Source: Mycobacterium colombiense | GTDB lineage: Bacteria > Actinomycetota > Actinomycetes > Mycobacteriales > Mycobacteriaceae | Direction: 5' to 3' | Assembly (NCBI RefSeq): GCF_001665835.1 | Contig: NZ_LZSX01000099.1 | Span: 37,485-101,484 of the forward strand | DNA length: 64,000 nt | Part shown: positions 50,491 to 62,572 of the stretch, piece after piece | How the letters are laid out: each line of letters begins with the position of its first letter | Numbering within the stretch: the first letter of the stretch is position 1 | Translations under genes and position numbers: made by a program | Notes under the pieces: model-generated | The model's input: the letters and a program-made list of their open reading frames with translations, nothing else | What the model was told of the DNA's origin: nothing | The model's database searches: none

Positions 50491-50575
50491 GCGGCATGAT
50501 TTGCGCTGCGTCCGCAACGTGATCGTGGAATAACGCCTCTGTACATTCAGCGCGGAGAAATTTGAATTGACCGCC

Positions 50576-50845
50576 ATGGCCAATCAAATGGCGAGGACGA
50601 TAGCCGCAGCGTGCGGTGGTGCTGCCGTGTTTGCCCTGGCGTTCAGTGCAATCGGCGGTGTTCAAGCGCCGCCCACCAACATGGCGGATCCTGTGACGAC
50701 CGTCGAACCGACGCCCACATCGCCGGATGACGTTTGTTGCGATACGCCCCAACCCCAGGCAAGCGGCTGGAACTGCAAAATCGGGTTGAACTGTGGGCCG
50801 ATCAGGCCGCGCCGCACCTGGCCTCCGCCTCCGCCTCCTCAATAG
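50576..50845 (+). CDS. Small secreted proline-rich protein
   Basis: An 89-residue predicted exported protein: ARTIAAACGGAAVFALAFSA forms a signal peptide with likely cleavage near VQAPP. The mature part has a CC pair and two further Cys (DDVCCDTPQ, WNCKIGLNCGP), allowing two disulfides, and ends in PPPPPPQ. ATG 50576 is used; a TTG at 50567 is possible. Downstream lies the pyr leader. Function unknown; similar small Cys/Pro-rich secreted proteins are common in mycobacteria. Confidence 0.65.
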   Translation: MANQMARTIAAACGGAAVFALAFSAIGGVQAPPTNMADPVTTVEPTPTSPDDVCCDTPQPQASGWNCKIGLNCGPIRPRRTWPPPPPPQ

Positions 50846-51041
50846 GCTTTCACTTCGAAATTTCAGCGTTCACTTTCGTCGAATCCGACGTTGGCGGACC
50901 GGACATGATTCGTGCCCGCCATGTGTCCCTTCCCCAGACCCATGGGGCGGGTGTGACTGGCGCAAGTGAGGGACGACGGGCGCCACACCTGCCTGGCGGC
51001 GTCGCGCTCGAAATTAGTGCTACGCTGCCTCGCAGTCGACA

Positions 51042-51078
51042 TCCTTTAACGATCCGTCCGGCGAGGCGGAGAAGGAGG
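51042..51078 (+). promoter_or_regulatory. PyrR-binding RNA element in pyr leader
   Basis: The leader RNA can form a lower stem UCCUU (51042-51046) with AAGGA (51072-51076), an internal loop, and an upper stem CCG/CGG closing a loop UCCGGCGAGG (51057-51066). The loop matches the PyrR consensus UCCNGNGAGG. The 3' arm contains the AAGGAGG ribosome site of pyrR (ATG 51090). PyrR bound with UMP would therefore block translation, as reported for M. smegmatis; no terminator hairpin is seen after it. Confidence 0.85.
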
Positions 51079-51089
51079 TCAAGTTTCGT

Positions 51090-51662
51090 ATGGGTGCTGC
51101 GGGCGACACCGGCTTAGGCAGCGATTCCCGGGAGTTGATGTCGGCGGCCGATGTGGGCCGCACCATTTCCCGCATTGCGCATCAGATCATCGAAAAGACC
51201 GCACTGGACGGTCCCGACGCGCCACGGGTGGTGCTGCTCGGCATCCCGACCCGCGGTGTGATCCTCGCCGATCGGCTCGCCACCAACATCGGCGAATACA
51301 GCGGCGTCGAGGTCGGCCACGGTGCCCTGGACATCACCCTCTACCGCGACGATCTGATGCAGAAACCGCCACGGCCGCTGGAAGCCACCTCGATTCCGGC
51401 CGGCGGCATCGACGACGCGTTGGTGATCCTGGTCGACGACGTCTTGTACTCCGGTCGCTCGGTCCGTTCCGCGCTGGACGCGCTGCGCGACGTGGGCCGG
51501 CCGCGGGTGGTGCAGCTGGCCGTGCTGGTCGACCGCGGCCACCGCGAATTGCCGCTACGCGCCGACTATGTGGGCAAGAACGTTCCCACCTCACGCGGCG
51601 AGAGCGTGCACGTGCTGCTGAGCGAGAACGACGGTGACGACGGGGTGGTGATCTCACGATGA
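51090..51662 (+). CDS. pyrR: Pyrimidine operon regulator / uracil phosphoribosyltransferase PyrR
   Basis: A 190-residue PRTase-fold RNA-binding regulator. The PRPP loop is VILVDDVLYSGRSVRSALDA. The N-terminal helix region RTISRIAHQIIEKT and VVLLGIPTRGVILADRLA are conserved, as is the C-terminal RELPLRADYVGKNVPTS. ATG 51090 follows AAGGAGG by 11 bases. It heads the operon pyrR-pyrB-pyrC-membrane protein-carA-carB-pyrF, in which all neighbouring genes overlap by 1-4 bases. It likely represses the operon through the upstream element. Confidence 0.96.
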   Translation: MGAAGDTGLGSDSRELMSAADVGRTISRIAHQIIEKTALDGPDAPRVVLLGIPTRGVILADRLATNIGEYSGVEVGHGALDITLYRDDLMQKPPRPLEATSIPAGGIDDALVILVDDVLYSGRSVRSALDALRDVGRPRVVQLAVLVDRGHRELPLRADYVGKNVPTSRGESVHVLLSENDGDDGVVISR

Positions 51663-52630
51663 CGCGCCATCTGCTGGCGGCCGGCGACCTGAGCCGAGAT
51701 GACGCCACGGCCATCCTCGACGACGCCGACCGGTTCGCACAGGCGCTGGTGGGTCGCGAGATCAAGAAGCTGCCGACGCTGCGCGGCCGCACCATCGTCA
51801 CGATGTTCTACGAGAACTCGACGCGCACCCGGGTGTCTTTCGAGGTGGCCGGCAAGTGGATGAGCGCCGACGTGATCAATGTCAGCGCGTCCGGATCGTC
51901 GGTGGGCAAGGGGGAGTCGCTGCGCGACACCGCGTTCACGCTGCGCGCCGCCGGCGCCGACGCGCTGATCATCCGGCACCCGGCCTCCGGCGCCGCGCAC
52001 CTGCTCGCCGAGTGGACATCGGCGGCGAACGCCTCCGGAGACAACGGGGGGCCGTCGGTGATCAACGCCGGTGACGGCACCCACGAGCACCCGACCCAGG
52101 CCCTGTTGGACGCGCTGACCATCCGCCAGCGCCTCGGCGGCATCGAGGGCCGTCGCATCGTGATCGTCGGCGACATCCTGCACAGCCGGGTGGCCCGCTC
52201 CAACGTGATGCTGCTGGACACCCTGGGCGCCGAGGTGGTCCTGGTCGCGCCGCCGACGCTGCTGCCGGTCGGCGTCGAGGGCTGGCCGGTCACCGTGTCC
52301 AACGACTTCGACGCCGAGCTGCCCGCCGCCGACGCGGTGCTGATGCTGCGGGTGCAGGCCGAGCGGATGAACGGCGGGTTCTTCCCCTCGGTGCGCGAAT
52401 ACTCCTCGCTGTACGGGCTTTCCGATCGCCGCCAGGCGATGCTGCCCGGCCACGCCGTGGTGCTGCACCCGGGACCGATGCTGCGTGGCATGGAGATCGC
52501 CTCGTCGGTGGCCGACTCATCGCAATCGGCTGTGCTGCAACAGGTTTCCAACGGCGTCCACGTGCGGATGGCGGTGCTGTTCCACGTGCTGGTCGGCACC
52601 GAATTGGCCGGAGAAGAGGGTGCGGCGTGA
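51659..52630 (+). CDS. pyrB: Aspartate carbamoyltransferase catalytic subunit
   Basis: A 323-residue ATCase that makes carbamoyl-aspartate. The carbamoyl-phosphate motif FYENSTRTRVSFE, the HPASGAAHLL region, INAGDGTHEHPTQALLDALT and the C-terminal HPGPMLRGMEI are all present. ATGA overlap with pyrR; GTGA overlap with pyrC. No pyrI regulatory subunit gene is nearby, typical of actinobacteria. Confidence 0.97.
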   Translation: MTRHLLAAGDLSRDDATAILDDADRFAQALVGREIKKLPTLRGRTIVTMFYENSTRTRVSFEVAGKWMSADVINVSASGSSVGKGESLRDTAFTLRAAGADALIIRHPASGAAHLLAEWTSAANASGDNGGPSVINAGDGTHEHPTQALLDALTIRQRLGGIEGRRIVIVGDILHSRVARSNVMLLDTLGAEVVLVAPPTLLPVGVEGWPVTVSNDFDAELPAADAVLMLRVQAERMNGGFFPSVREYSSLYGLSDRRQAMLPGHAVVLHPGPMLRGMEIASSVADSSQSAVLQQVSNGVHVRMAVLFHVLVGTELAGEEGAA

Positions 52631-53931
52631 GCGTGCTGCTGCGCGGGGTTCGGTTGTACGGCGAGGGCGATCGCGTCGACGTGCTGGTCGATGACGGCCA
52701 GATCGCCGACATCGGCCCCGGGTTGGGCGAGGCCGGAGGCGTCGAAAAGGACCTGGACGTGATCGACGCCACCGATCAGGTGCTGCTGCCCGGCCTGGTC
52801 GACCTGCACACCCATTTGCGCGAACCCGGACGCGAGTACGCCGAGGACATCGAAACCGGTTCGGCCGCAGCGGCTTTGGGGGGCTACACCGCGGTGTTCG
52901 CGATGGCCAACACCAACCCGGTCGCCGACAGCCCGGTGGTCACCGACCACGTGTGGCATCGAGGTCAGCAGGTCGGCCTGGTCGACGTGCACCCGGTCGG
53001 CGCCGTCACCGTCGGGCTCGCCGGCAAAGAGCTCACCGAGATGGGCATGATGGCGGCCGGGGCCGCGCAGGTGCGGATGTTCTCCGACGACGGCATCTGC
53101 GTGCACGACCCGCTGGTGATGCGCCGCGCCCTGGAATACGCCACCGGTCTGGGCGTGCTCATCGCCCAGCACGCCGAGGAGCCGCGGCTGACCGTCGGCG
53201 CCGTCGCCCACGAGGGACCCACCGCGGCCCGGCTGGGCCTGGCGGGCTGGCCCCGGGCAGCGGAGGAGTCGATCGTCGCCCGCGACGCGCTGCTGGCCCG
53301 CGACGCCGGCGCCCGGGTACACATCTGCCACGCCTCCACCGCGGGCACCGTCGAGATCGTGAAATGGGCTAAGGGGCAAGGGATCTCGATCACCGCCGAG
53401 GTCACCCCGCACCACCTGATGCTCGATGACAGCAGGCTGGCCGGTTACGACGGGCAAAACCGGGTGAACCCGCCGCTGCGCGAAGCGGCCGACGCGGTGG
53501 CGCTGCGCCGGGCGCTGGCCGACGGCGTCATCGACTGTGTGGCCACCGATCACGCCCCGCACGCCGAGCACGAGAAGTGCGTGGAGTTCTGCGCGGCGCG
53601 CCCGGGCATGCTGGGGTTGCAGACGGCGCTGTCGATCGTGGTGCAGACGATGGTCACGCCCGGCCTGTTGACCTGGCGGGACGTCGCCCGGGTGATGAGC
53701 GAAAACCCCGCCCGCATCGCGGGGCTGCCCGATCACGGCCGGCCGCTGGAGGTGGGGGAGCCGGCCAACCTTACGGTGGTGGACCCCACCACCTCGTGGA
53801 CCGTCGCCGGATCCGACCTGGCCAGCCGGTCGGCCAACACGCCCTACGAGGAGATGACGCTGCCCGCCACCGTGACGGCCACGCTGCTGCGCGGCAAGGT
53901 CACCGCCCGAGACGGGAAGTCCCCGGCATGA
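52627..53931 (+). CDS. pyrC: Dihydroorotase
   Basis: A 434-residue class I dihydroorotase (amidohydrolase fold, two zinc ions). Metal ligands are in VDLHTHLREPGREYAEDIET (HxH), HICHASTAGTVE, TAEVTPHHLML and VATDHAPH. The C-terminal beta domain has GEPANLTVVDP and ANTPYEEM. GTG 52627 overlaps the pyrB stop; the 3' end overlaps the membrane gene in ATGA. Confidence 0.97.
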   Translation: MSVLLRGVRLYGEGDRVDVLVDDGQIADIGPGLGEAGGVEKDLDVIDATDQVLLPGLVDLHTHLREPGREYAEDIETGSAAAALGGYTAVFAMANTNPVADSPVVTDHVWHRGQQVGLVDVHPVGAVTVGLAGKELTEMGMMAAGAAQVRMFSDDGICVHDPLVMRRALEYATGLGVLIAQHAEEPRLTVGAVAHEGPTAARLGLAGWPRAAEESIVARDALLARDAGARVHICHASTAGTVEIVKWAKGQGISITAEVTPHHLMLDDSRLAGYDGQNRVNPPLREAADAVALRRALADGVIDCVATDHAPHAEHEKCVEFCAARPGMLGLQTALSIVVQTMVTPGLLTWRDVARVMSENPARIAGLPDHGRPLEVGEPANLTVVDPTTSWTVAGSDLASRSANTPYEEMTLPATVTATLLRGKVTARDGKSPA

Positions 53932-54428
53932 ATTCGGGCACGCTGGTGGGATCGCTGATCTTCGCGGCCGTGGTGGTGGTCGTGATCACGGTGGTGATCC
54001 AGCTGATGATGCGGACCTGGCACCGTCGCTCGCAGCGGCAGGCGGAGCTGATCGGGGCGTTGCCCGAGATCCCGGACCGGGTGGGGGCGGCGACCATCAC
54101 CACCCGCGGGCACTATTGCGGCTCCATGATGGCGCCGGGCTGGAGTGAGCGGATCGCGGCCGGTGATCTGGGTTTCCGTAGCAGAGGGGTGCTGACCCGC
54201 TATGCGGGCGGCATCATGGTGGAACGCGTACGGGCCCAACCTATTTGGATCCCTCGGGACTCCATCGCGCACATCCGTATGGAGCGCAGAATGACTGGCC
54301 GGATCGGGATTCTGGCGATCCGCTGGCGGCTGCCGTCGGGCGTCGAGATCGACACCGGCTTCCGGGCGAACCGCCGTGACGAATACGACGGGTGGCTTGA
54401 ATCCCAGCATCAGGAGGGAGCGGCGTGA
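53928..54428 (+). CDS. Membrane-anchored protein of the pyr operon (Rv1382-like)
   Basis: A 166-residue protein with one N-terminal membrane helix (LVGSLIFAAVVVVVITVVIQ) and a cytoplasmic PH-like beta domain (AATITTRGHYCGSMMAPGWS, RIAAGDLGFRSRGVLTRYAG, WIPRDSIAHIRMERRMTGRI, GILAIRWRLPSGVEIDTGF). It is embedded between pyrC and carA with four-base overlaps, the same place as in M. tuberculosis. Its conserved position suggests a link with pyrimidine synthesis or envelope coupling, but no function is known. Confidence 0.9.
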   Translation: MNSGTLVGSLIFAAVVVVVITVVIQLMMRTWHRRSQRQAELIGALPEIPDRVGAATITTRGHYCGSMMAPGWSERIAAGDLGFRSRGVLTRYAGGIMVERVRAQPIWIPRDSIAHIRMERRMTGRIGILAIRWRLPSGVEIDTGFRANRRDEYDGWLESQHQEGAA

Positions 54429-55545
54429 CCAAGGCACAGTTGGTACTCGAGGACGGGCGCGTCTTCACCGGCACGGCGTTCGGCAAGATCGGCCAAACAT
54501 TGGGCGAGGCCGTGTTTTCCACCGGCATGTCCGGCTACCAGGAGACGCTGACCGATCCGAGTTACCACCGGCAGATCGTGGTGGCCACCGCGCCGCAGAT
54601 CGGCAACACCGGCTGGAACGGCGAGGACGCCGAAAGCCGCGGCGACAAGATCTGGGTGGCCGGCTACGCGGTGCGCGATCCGTCGCCGCGCCCGTCCAAC
54701 TGGCGGTCCACCGGCACCCTGGAGGACGAACTGGTCCGCCAGCAGATCGTGGGCATCGCCGGCATCGACACCCGCGCGGCGGTCCGGCATCTGCGCACCC
54801 GCGGCTCGATGAAGGCGGGCGTGTTCTCCGGTGAGGCGCTCGCCGATGCGGACGAACTGCTGGCGCGGGTGCGCGGGCAGCGGTCGATGCTGGGGGCCGA
54901 CCTGGCCGGCGAGGTCAGCACGCCGGAGACCTACATCGTGGAACCCGAAGGGTCACCGCGGTTTACGGTGGCCGCGCTGGACCTGGGAATCAAAACCAAC
55001 ACGCCGCGCAACTTCGCCCGCCGCGGCGTCCGCACCCACGTGCTGGCCTCGTCGGCGACCTACGAGCAGATCGCCGACCTCGAGCCCGACGGCGTCTTCC
55101 TGTCCAACGGCCCGGGCGACCCCGCCACCGCCGACCACATCGTCGCGGTCACCCGCGAGGTGCTGGGTGCCGGAATCCCGTTGTTCGGCATCTGCTTCGG
55201 CAATCAGATCCTGGGCCGGGCGCTGGGGCTGTCCACCTACAAGATGGTGTTCGGCCACCGCGGCATCAACATCCCGGTAATCGACCACGCCACCGGGCGG
55301 GTGGCCGTCACCGCCCAAAACCACGGCTTCGCGCTCGAGGGCGAGGCCGGCCAGTCCTTCGACACGCCGTTCGGCCAAGCGATCGTCAGCCACACCTGCG
55401 CCAACGACGGAGTAGTCGAGGGCGTCAAACTCGCAGACGGGCAAGCCTTCTCGGTGCAGTACCACCCGGAGGCCGCGGCCGGACCGCACGACGCGGAGTA
55501 TCTCTTCGACCAATTCATCGAGCTGATGTCAGGGGAGGGCCGCTA

Positions 55546-55546
<1 letters not shown>
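54425..55546 (+). CDS. carA: Carbamoyl-phosphate synthase small subunit
   Basis: A 373-residue glutamine amidotransferase subunit supplying ammonia to CarB. The N-terminal CPSase domain has EDGRVFTGTAFG and TGMSGYQETLTDPSY. The class I amidotransferase triad is Cys in LFGICFGNQILGRALG and His/Glu in SVQYHPEAAAGPHD. GTG 54425 overlaps the preceding stop; TAG/GTG overlap by one base with carB. Confidence 0.97.
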
Positions 55547-58916
<3,370 letters not shown>

Positions 58917-58920
<4 letters not shown>

Positions 58921-59741
58921 CCGGGTTCGGCGTCCGGCTGGCGGACGCGAAGGCGCAACGCGGGCCGCTGTGCGTGGGCATCGACCCGCATCCCGAGCTG
59001 CTGCGCGCCTGGGGCCTGCCCACGACCGCCGACGGCCTGGCGGCGTTCTGTGACATCTGCATCGACTCGCTTTCCGGATTCGCCGTCGTCAAACCGCAAG
59101 TCGCGTTCTTCGAGGCCTACGGCGCCGCGGGATTCGCGGTGCTGGAACGCACCATCGCGGCCCTGCGATCGGCCGGGGTGCTGGTGCTGGCCGACGCCAA
59201 ACGCGGCGACATCGGCACGACGATGGCGGCCTATGCCGCCGCCTGGGCGGGTGATTCACCGCTGGCCGCCGACGCCGTGACGGCCACCCCGTACCTGGGC
59301 TTCGGCTCGCTGCGGCCGCTGCTGGAGACCGCCGCGGCGCACGACCGCGGGGTGTTCGTGCTGGCGGCCACGTCCAACCCCGAGGGCGCCACCGTGCAGC
59401 GTGCCGCCTTCGACGGCCGCACGGTGGCCCAGCTGGTCGTCGACCAGGCGGCGGTGGTGAACCGTTCCGCGACCCCGTCCGGACCGGGATATGTCGGCGT
59501 GGTCGTGGGCGCGACGGTGTTGCAGGCGCCCGACCTCAGCGCGCTGGGCGGTCCGGTGCTGGTGCCCGGGCTCGGCGTCCAGGGCGGGCGGCCGGAGGCC
59601 CTCGCCGGGCTGGGCGGCGCGGAACCCGGGCAGCTGCTGCCCGCGGTGGCCCGCGAGGTGCTGCGGGCCGGGCCGGGCGTGACGGAGCTGCGCGCGGCGG
59701 CCGATCGCATGCTGGACGCCGTCGCCTACCTGGCGGTATGA
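58917..59741 (+). CDS. pyrF: Orotidine 5'-phosphate decarboxylase (type 2)
   Basis: A 274-residue OMP decarboxylase of the longer type 2 subfamily. The active-site Asp-Lys-Asp set is in VLVLADAKRGDIGTTMAAYA. CVGIDPHPELLRAWGL at the N-terminus and VPGLGVQGGRPEALAGLG at the phosphate-binding end are typical. It is the last gene of the pyr operon and converges on the TOBE-domain regulator nine bases later. Confidence 0.96.
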
Positions 59742-59749
59742 GTTGGCGT

Positions 59750-60172
59750 CTAGTCCGACGCCACCGCGGTGCTGGGCCGCGCGGTTTCGACGATGACGGT
59801 GGTGGCCTTGACGACGGCCACCGCGACGCTGCCGGGGCGCAGCTGCAGTTCGTCGGCGGCCTCGGTGCTCATCAGCGACACCACGGTGAACGGGCCGCAC
59901 TGCATCTCCACCTGGGTCATCACCTTGTCGCTGACCACCGAGGTGACCAGCCCGACGAACCGGTTGCGGGCCGAGCTGCCGATGCTGAGCGGGTCCGCCG
60001 GCGGGGCGGGCGCATTGGTGCGGGAGAAGTGGGCGAGGTCCTCGCTCGCGATCACCTTGCGGCCGGCGGCGTCGTGACTGACCGCAAGTGTGCCCTGGTT
60101 GATCCAGCGCCGCACGGTGTCGTCGCTGACTCCAAGCAGCTCAGCTGCCTGGCGAATTCGCAGGTTGGACAC
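59750..60172 (-). CDS. Helix-turn-helix / TOBE (molbindin) domain regulator
   Basis: A 140-residue protein: an excisionase/MerR-like helix-turn-helix (LRIRQAAELLGVSDDTVRRW, then INQGTLAVSHDAAGRKVI) is joined to a single TOBE/Mop domain (SARNRFVGLVTSVVSDKVMT, GPFTVVSLMSTEAADELQLR, VAVAVVKATTVIVE). Mop domains bind molybdate or tungstate, so a molybdate-responsive repressor is the likely role. GTG 60172 is chosen over upstream starts to 60235 because the HTH begins there and GAGAAG precedes it. No mod transporter genes are in the window. Confidence 0.85.
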   Translation of the reverse strand: MSNLRIRQAAELLGVSDDTVRRWINQGTLAVSHDAAGRKVIASEDLAHFSRTNAPAPPADPLSIGSSARNRFVGLVTSVVSDKVMTQVEMQCGPFTVVSLMSTEAADELQLRPGSVAVAVVKATTVIVETARPSTAVASD

Positions 60173-61136
60173 TTCTCGATCGTATCGGATTCCGTGCCCC
60201 CGATTAGCTGAAATGAGGCGTGGGGGAGCCATCATCCCGCACTTACGGAACCCAGGCTAGCTTCAGTCCGCGTGTGCGGAAATAGACTCGGTAGATCGCC
60301 CGAATATCGCGGAAACGAGCGGCCGTCATCGCCCGCGGCGTCCGGGTGCGGCGCCGATCCCGGGCGCCGAACGACGCTGCGGCGCTTGATGGTTGGTGAA
60401 AGTTCACGATTTGTTCAGGTGAGTTGACCTTGATCACGTCCACCCCGGATCGGCCGCGGCGCACGCTCGGACGCCTACCGCCGAACGTGGGGTCGCCGCG
60501 ACGCGAAAGCCTGCCGGGCCGGCGGATTCGACGACGAATCCCGGCGGCGATGTCATTGGTTGCTGGACGATCCGCGCGTGACCTGCGGAAGGCTGTCCGG
60601 GGCGGCCGCCGCGGGCCCGGGAGCTGGGCGGACGGCGAGGCGCGCGGACACCCCGGATTCGGGGCCACAAGGCCGCCTCGAGGCCCCCGCGGGGGCCGTC
60701 AGGACCGGGGCGCGGGCCGAACAGCGGTGTTGGCCTGGCGTTTGACCGGCGATGCGACACGCGCGACACGCCGCAAATAAATCCGTGATCCCTCGCACCG
60801 GGCGTGACGGCGGCCGGCCGGCGGCTTTCCGGACGGCCCGGCCGTCACTCCTGCCGCGGTCGCCGGGCGATAAAACCGCAGGTAGACGGCTTATTGACGA
60901 ATCGAAACGGCGCTTGTGCCGACACCCGGACGGCGCTCGGCGCGGCCGTTGTGAACCCCGCCGGAAGCACCGCTTTGGCCGGCTACACGCCGGTGCATGC
61001 TGGGACTTTGCCCCCTTAAGCAGGGGGTCGGGTTAGATTTCGTCAGAAGGCCTGAGTACGGTCGTCTGCGCTGGCAGAAGTGCCGGCGAGACAAAATGAG
61101 ATCGATTGAAATTGATTGATCAGATACGGAGGAATC
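60173..61136. other. Intergenic stretch without a convincing gene
   Basis: About 960 bases of GC-rich sequence. Open frames exist on both strands but are Arg/Pro/Gly-rich, lack ribosome sites and resemble no family. M. tuberculosis carries a PE/PPE pair between pyrF and mihF (recalled); no PE or PPE motif is seen here. A 7-bp inverted repeat (60524-60541) and a GC hairpin (61011-61027) are present. The right end holds the mihF leader, including an AT-rich patch (61101-61125). Confidence 0.6.
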
Positions 61137-61451
61137 GTGGCCCTTCCCCAGTTGACCGACGAGCAGCGCGCGGCCGCGTTGGAGAAGGCGGCTGCCGCAC
61201 GTCGAGCGCGAGCAGAGCTCAAGGACCGCCTGAAGCGTGGCGGCACCAACCTGACCCAGGTCCTCAAGGACGCCGAGACCGATGAAGTCCTGGGCAAGAT
61301 GAAGGTTTCCGCGCTTCTCGAGGCGTTGCCCAAGGTGGGCAAGGTCAAGGCGCAGGAGATCATGACTGAGCTGGAGATCGCCCCGACCCGCCGTCTGCGG
61401 GGTCTTGGCGATCGTCAGCGCAAGGCCCTGCTGGAAAAGTTCGGCTCCTAA
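61137..61451 (+). CDS. mihF: Mycobacterial integration host factor mIHF
   Basis: A 104-residue nucleoid-associated protein that bends DNA and is essential in M. tuberculosis. The basic N-terminal helix (ALEKAAAARRARAELKDRLK) is followed by the H2TH-like/HhH DNA-binding core (LEALPKVGKVKAQEIMTELE, TRRLRGLGDRQRKALLEKFG). GTG 61137 has GGAGGA directly upstream and gives the short, experimentally supported form of the protein rather than the N-extended annotation. gmk follows after 34 bases. Confidence 0.95.
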   Translation: MALPQLTDEQRAAALEKAAAARRARAELKDRLKRGGTNLTQVLKDAETDEVLGKMKVSALLEALPKVGKVKAQEIMTELEIAPTRRLRGLGDRQRKALLEKFGS

Positions 61452-61485
61452 CCGAGCCGTGGGCGCACCGGCCCAAGGAGCGCCT

Positions 61486-62157
61486 GTGAGCGCCGGCGGG
61501 GGACCGGACGTCCAGCACGGGACACGTCCTGAACCATCAGGTAACGGACGTGTGGTCGTGCTGTCCGGTCCCTCCGCGGTCGGCAAGTCGACTGTGGTCC
61601 GATGCCTGCGTGAGCGGGTCCCGGACCTGCATTTCAGCGTCTCGGCCACGACGCGGGCGCCGCGGCCCGGCGAGGTCGACGGCGTCGATTACCACTTCGT
61701 CACCCCGGCCCGCTTCCAGCAGCTCATCGACGAGGGCGCGCTGCTGGAGTGGGCCGAAATCCACTCGGGCCTGCACCGATCCGGCACCCTGGCCGAGCCG
61801 GTCCGGGCCGCCACGGCCCGCGGATTCCCGGTGCTGATCGAGGTCGATCTGGCCGGGGCCCGGGCGGTCAAGAAGGCGATGCCCGAGGCCCTCGCGGTCT
61901 TCCTGGCGCCGCCCAGCTGGGAGGACCTCAGGGCCAGGCTCGTCGGCCGCGGCACCGAAACGCCGGAGGTCATGCAGCGGCGTCTGGAGACCGCCCGCGT
62001 CGAAATGGCGGCCCAAAATGACTTCGACCGGGTGGTCGTGAACACTGAATTGGAGTCAGCGTGCTCCGAATTGGTATCCTTGCTGGTGGGAACTGCGCCG
62101 GGCCGGCATGACCCGTCTGGCCAGTCCAGAAGCAGGACCACTTCCCAGCAAGATTGA
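61486..62157 (+). CDS. gmk: Guanylate kinase
   Basis: A 223-residue GMP kinase. The P-loop is VVVLSGPSAVGKSTVVRCL. GMP-binding SATTRAPRPGEVDGVDYHFV and the lid region are followed by VLIEVDLAGARAVKKAMPEA and LVGRGTETPEVMQRRLE. GTG 61486 is selected since AAGGAG lies 6 bases upstream; longer in-frame starts lack one. The first ~20 residues are disordered, and a Ser/Arg-rich tail of about 20 residues follows the kinase fold. Confidence 0.96.
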   Translation: MSAGGGPDVQHGTRPEPSGNGRVVVLSGPSAVGKSTVVRCLRERVPDLHFSVSATTRAPRPGEVDGVDYHFVTPARFQQLIDEGALLEWAEIHSGLHRSGTLAEPVRAATARGFPVLIEVDLAGARAVKKAMPEALAVFLAPPSWEDLRARLVGRGTETPEVMQRRLETARVEMAAQNDFDRVVVNTELESACSELVSLLVGTAPGRHDPSGQSRSRTTSQQD

Positions 62158-62224
62158 CCACCGAATTTTTCAAGTTTCTTTCAGCGGCGATGAGCCGCTC
62201 CAATCCGCCAGGAGATTGACCTAA

Positions 62225-62551
62225 GTGAGTATTCCGCAGTCCGACGCGGCATTGGCCGCCGTCCCCGACCGGTTCGATCCGTCCGCCGGGGGACCGGGCG
62301 CCTACGACACCCCGCTGGGCATCACCAACCCGCCCATCGACGAGCTGCTGGACCGCGTCTCGAGCAAGTACGCCCTGGTGATCTACGCCGCCAAGCGGGC
62401 CCGCCAGATCAACGACTACTACAACCAGCTCGGGGAGGGCATCCTCGAATACGTCGGTCCGCTGGTCGAGCCGGGGCTGCAGGAAAAGCCGCTTTCGATC
62501 GCGATGCGCGAGATCCACGGCGACCTCCTCGAGCACACCGAGGGCGAGTAA
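62225..62551 (+). CDS. rpoZ: RNA polymerase omega subunit
   Basis: A 108-residue omega subunit that helps assemble the beta' subunit. The conserved core is ELLDRVSSKYALVIYAAKRA with RQINDYYNQLGEG, and EKPLSIAMREIHGDLLEH closes the protein. The N-terminal ~30 residues are the variable mycobacterial extension. AGGAGA precedes GTG 62225. A 6-bp hairpin with a 5-base loop (62183-62199) lies in the leader just upstream of the ribosome site; its role is unknown. Confidence 0.97.
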   Translation: MSIPQSDAALAAVPDRFDPSAGGPGAYDTPLGITNPPIDELLDRVSSKYALVIYAAKRARQINDYYNQLGEGILEYVGPLVEPGLQEKPLSIAMREIHGDLLEHTEGE

Positions 62552-62572
62552 CAGGGCCGGGCCGGGCGCGCT

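Noticed and set aside
60424..60780. 118-codon ORF in the gap before mihF
   Set aside because: Arg/Gly/Pro low complexity and no ribosome site or similarity to known families.
61011..61027. ccccc-ttaagca-ggggg hairpin upstream of mihF as a terminator or riboswitch
   Set aside because: The stem is only 5 bp, with no T tract and no match to a known riboswitch layout.
62183..62199. Hairpin agcggc-gatga-gccgct near rpoZ considered as a terminator for gmk
   Set aside because: The T-rich tract lies before, not after, the stem on the plus strand, so it is not an intrinsic terminator; kept only as a leader hairpin.
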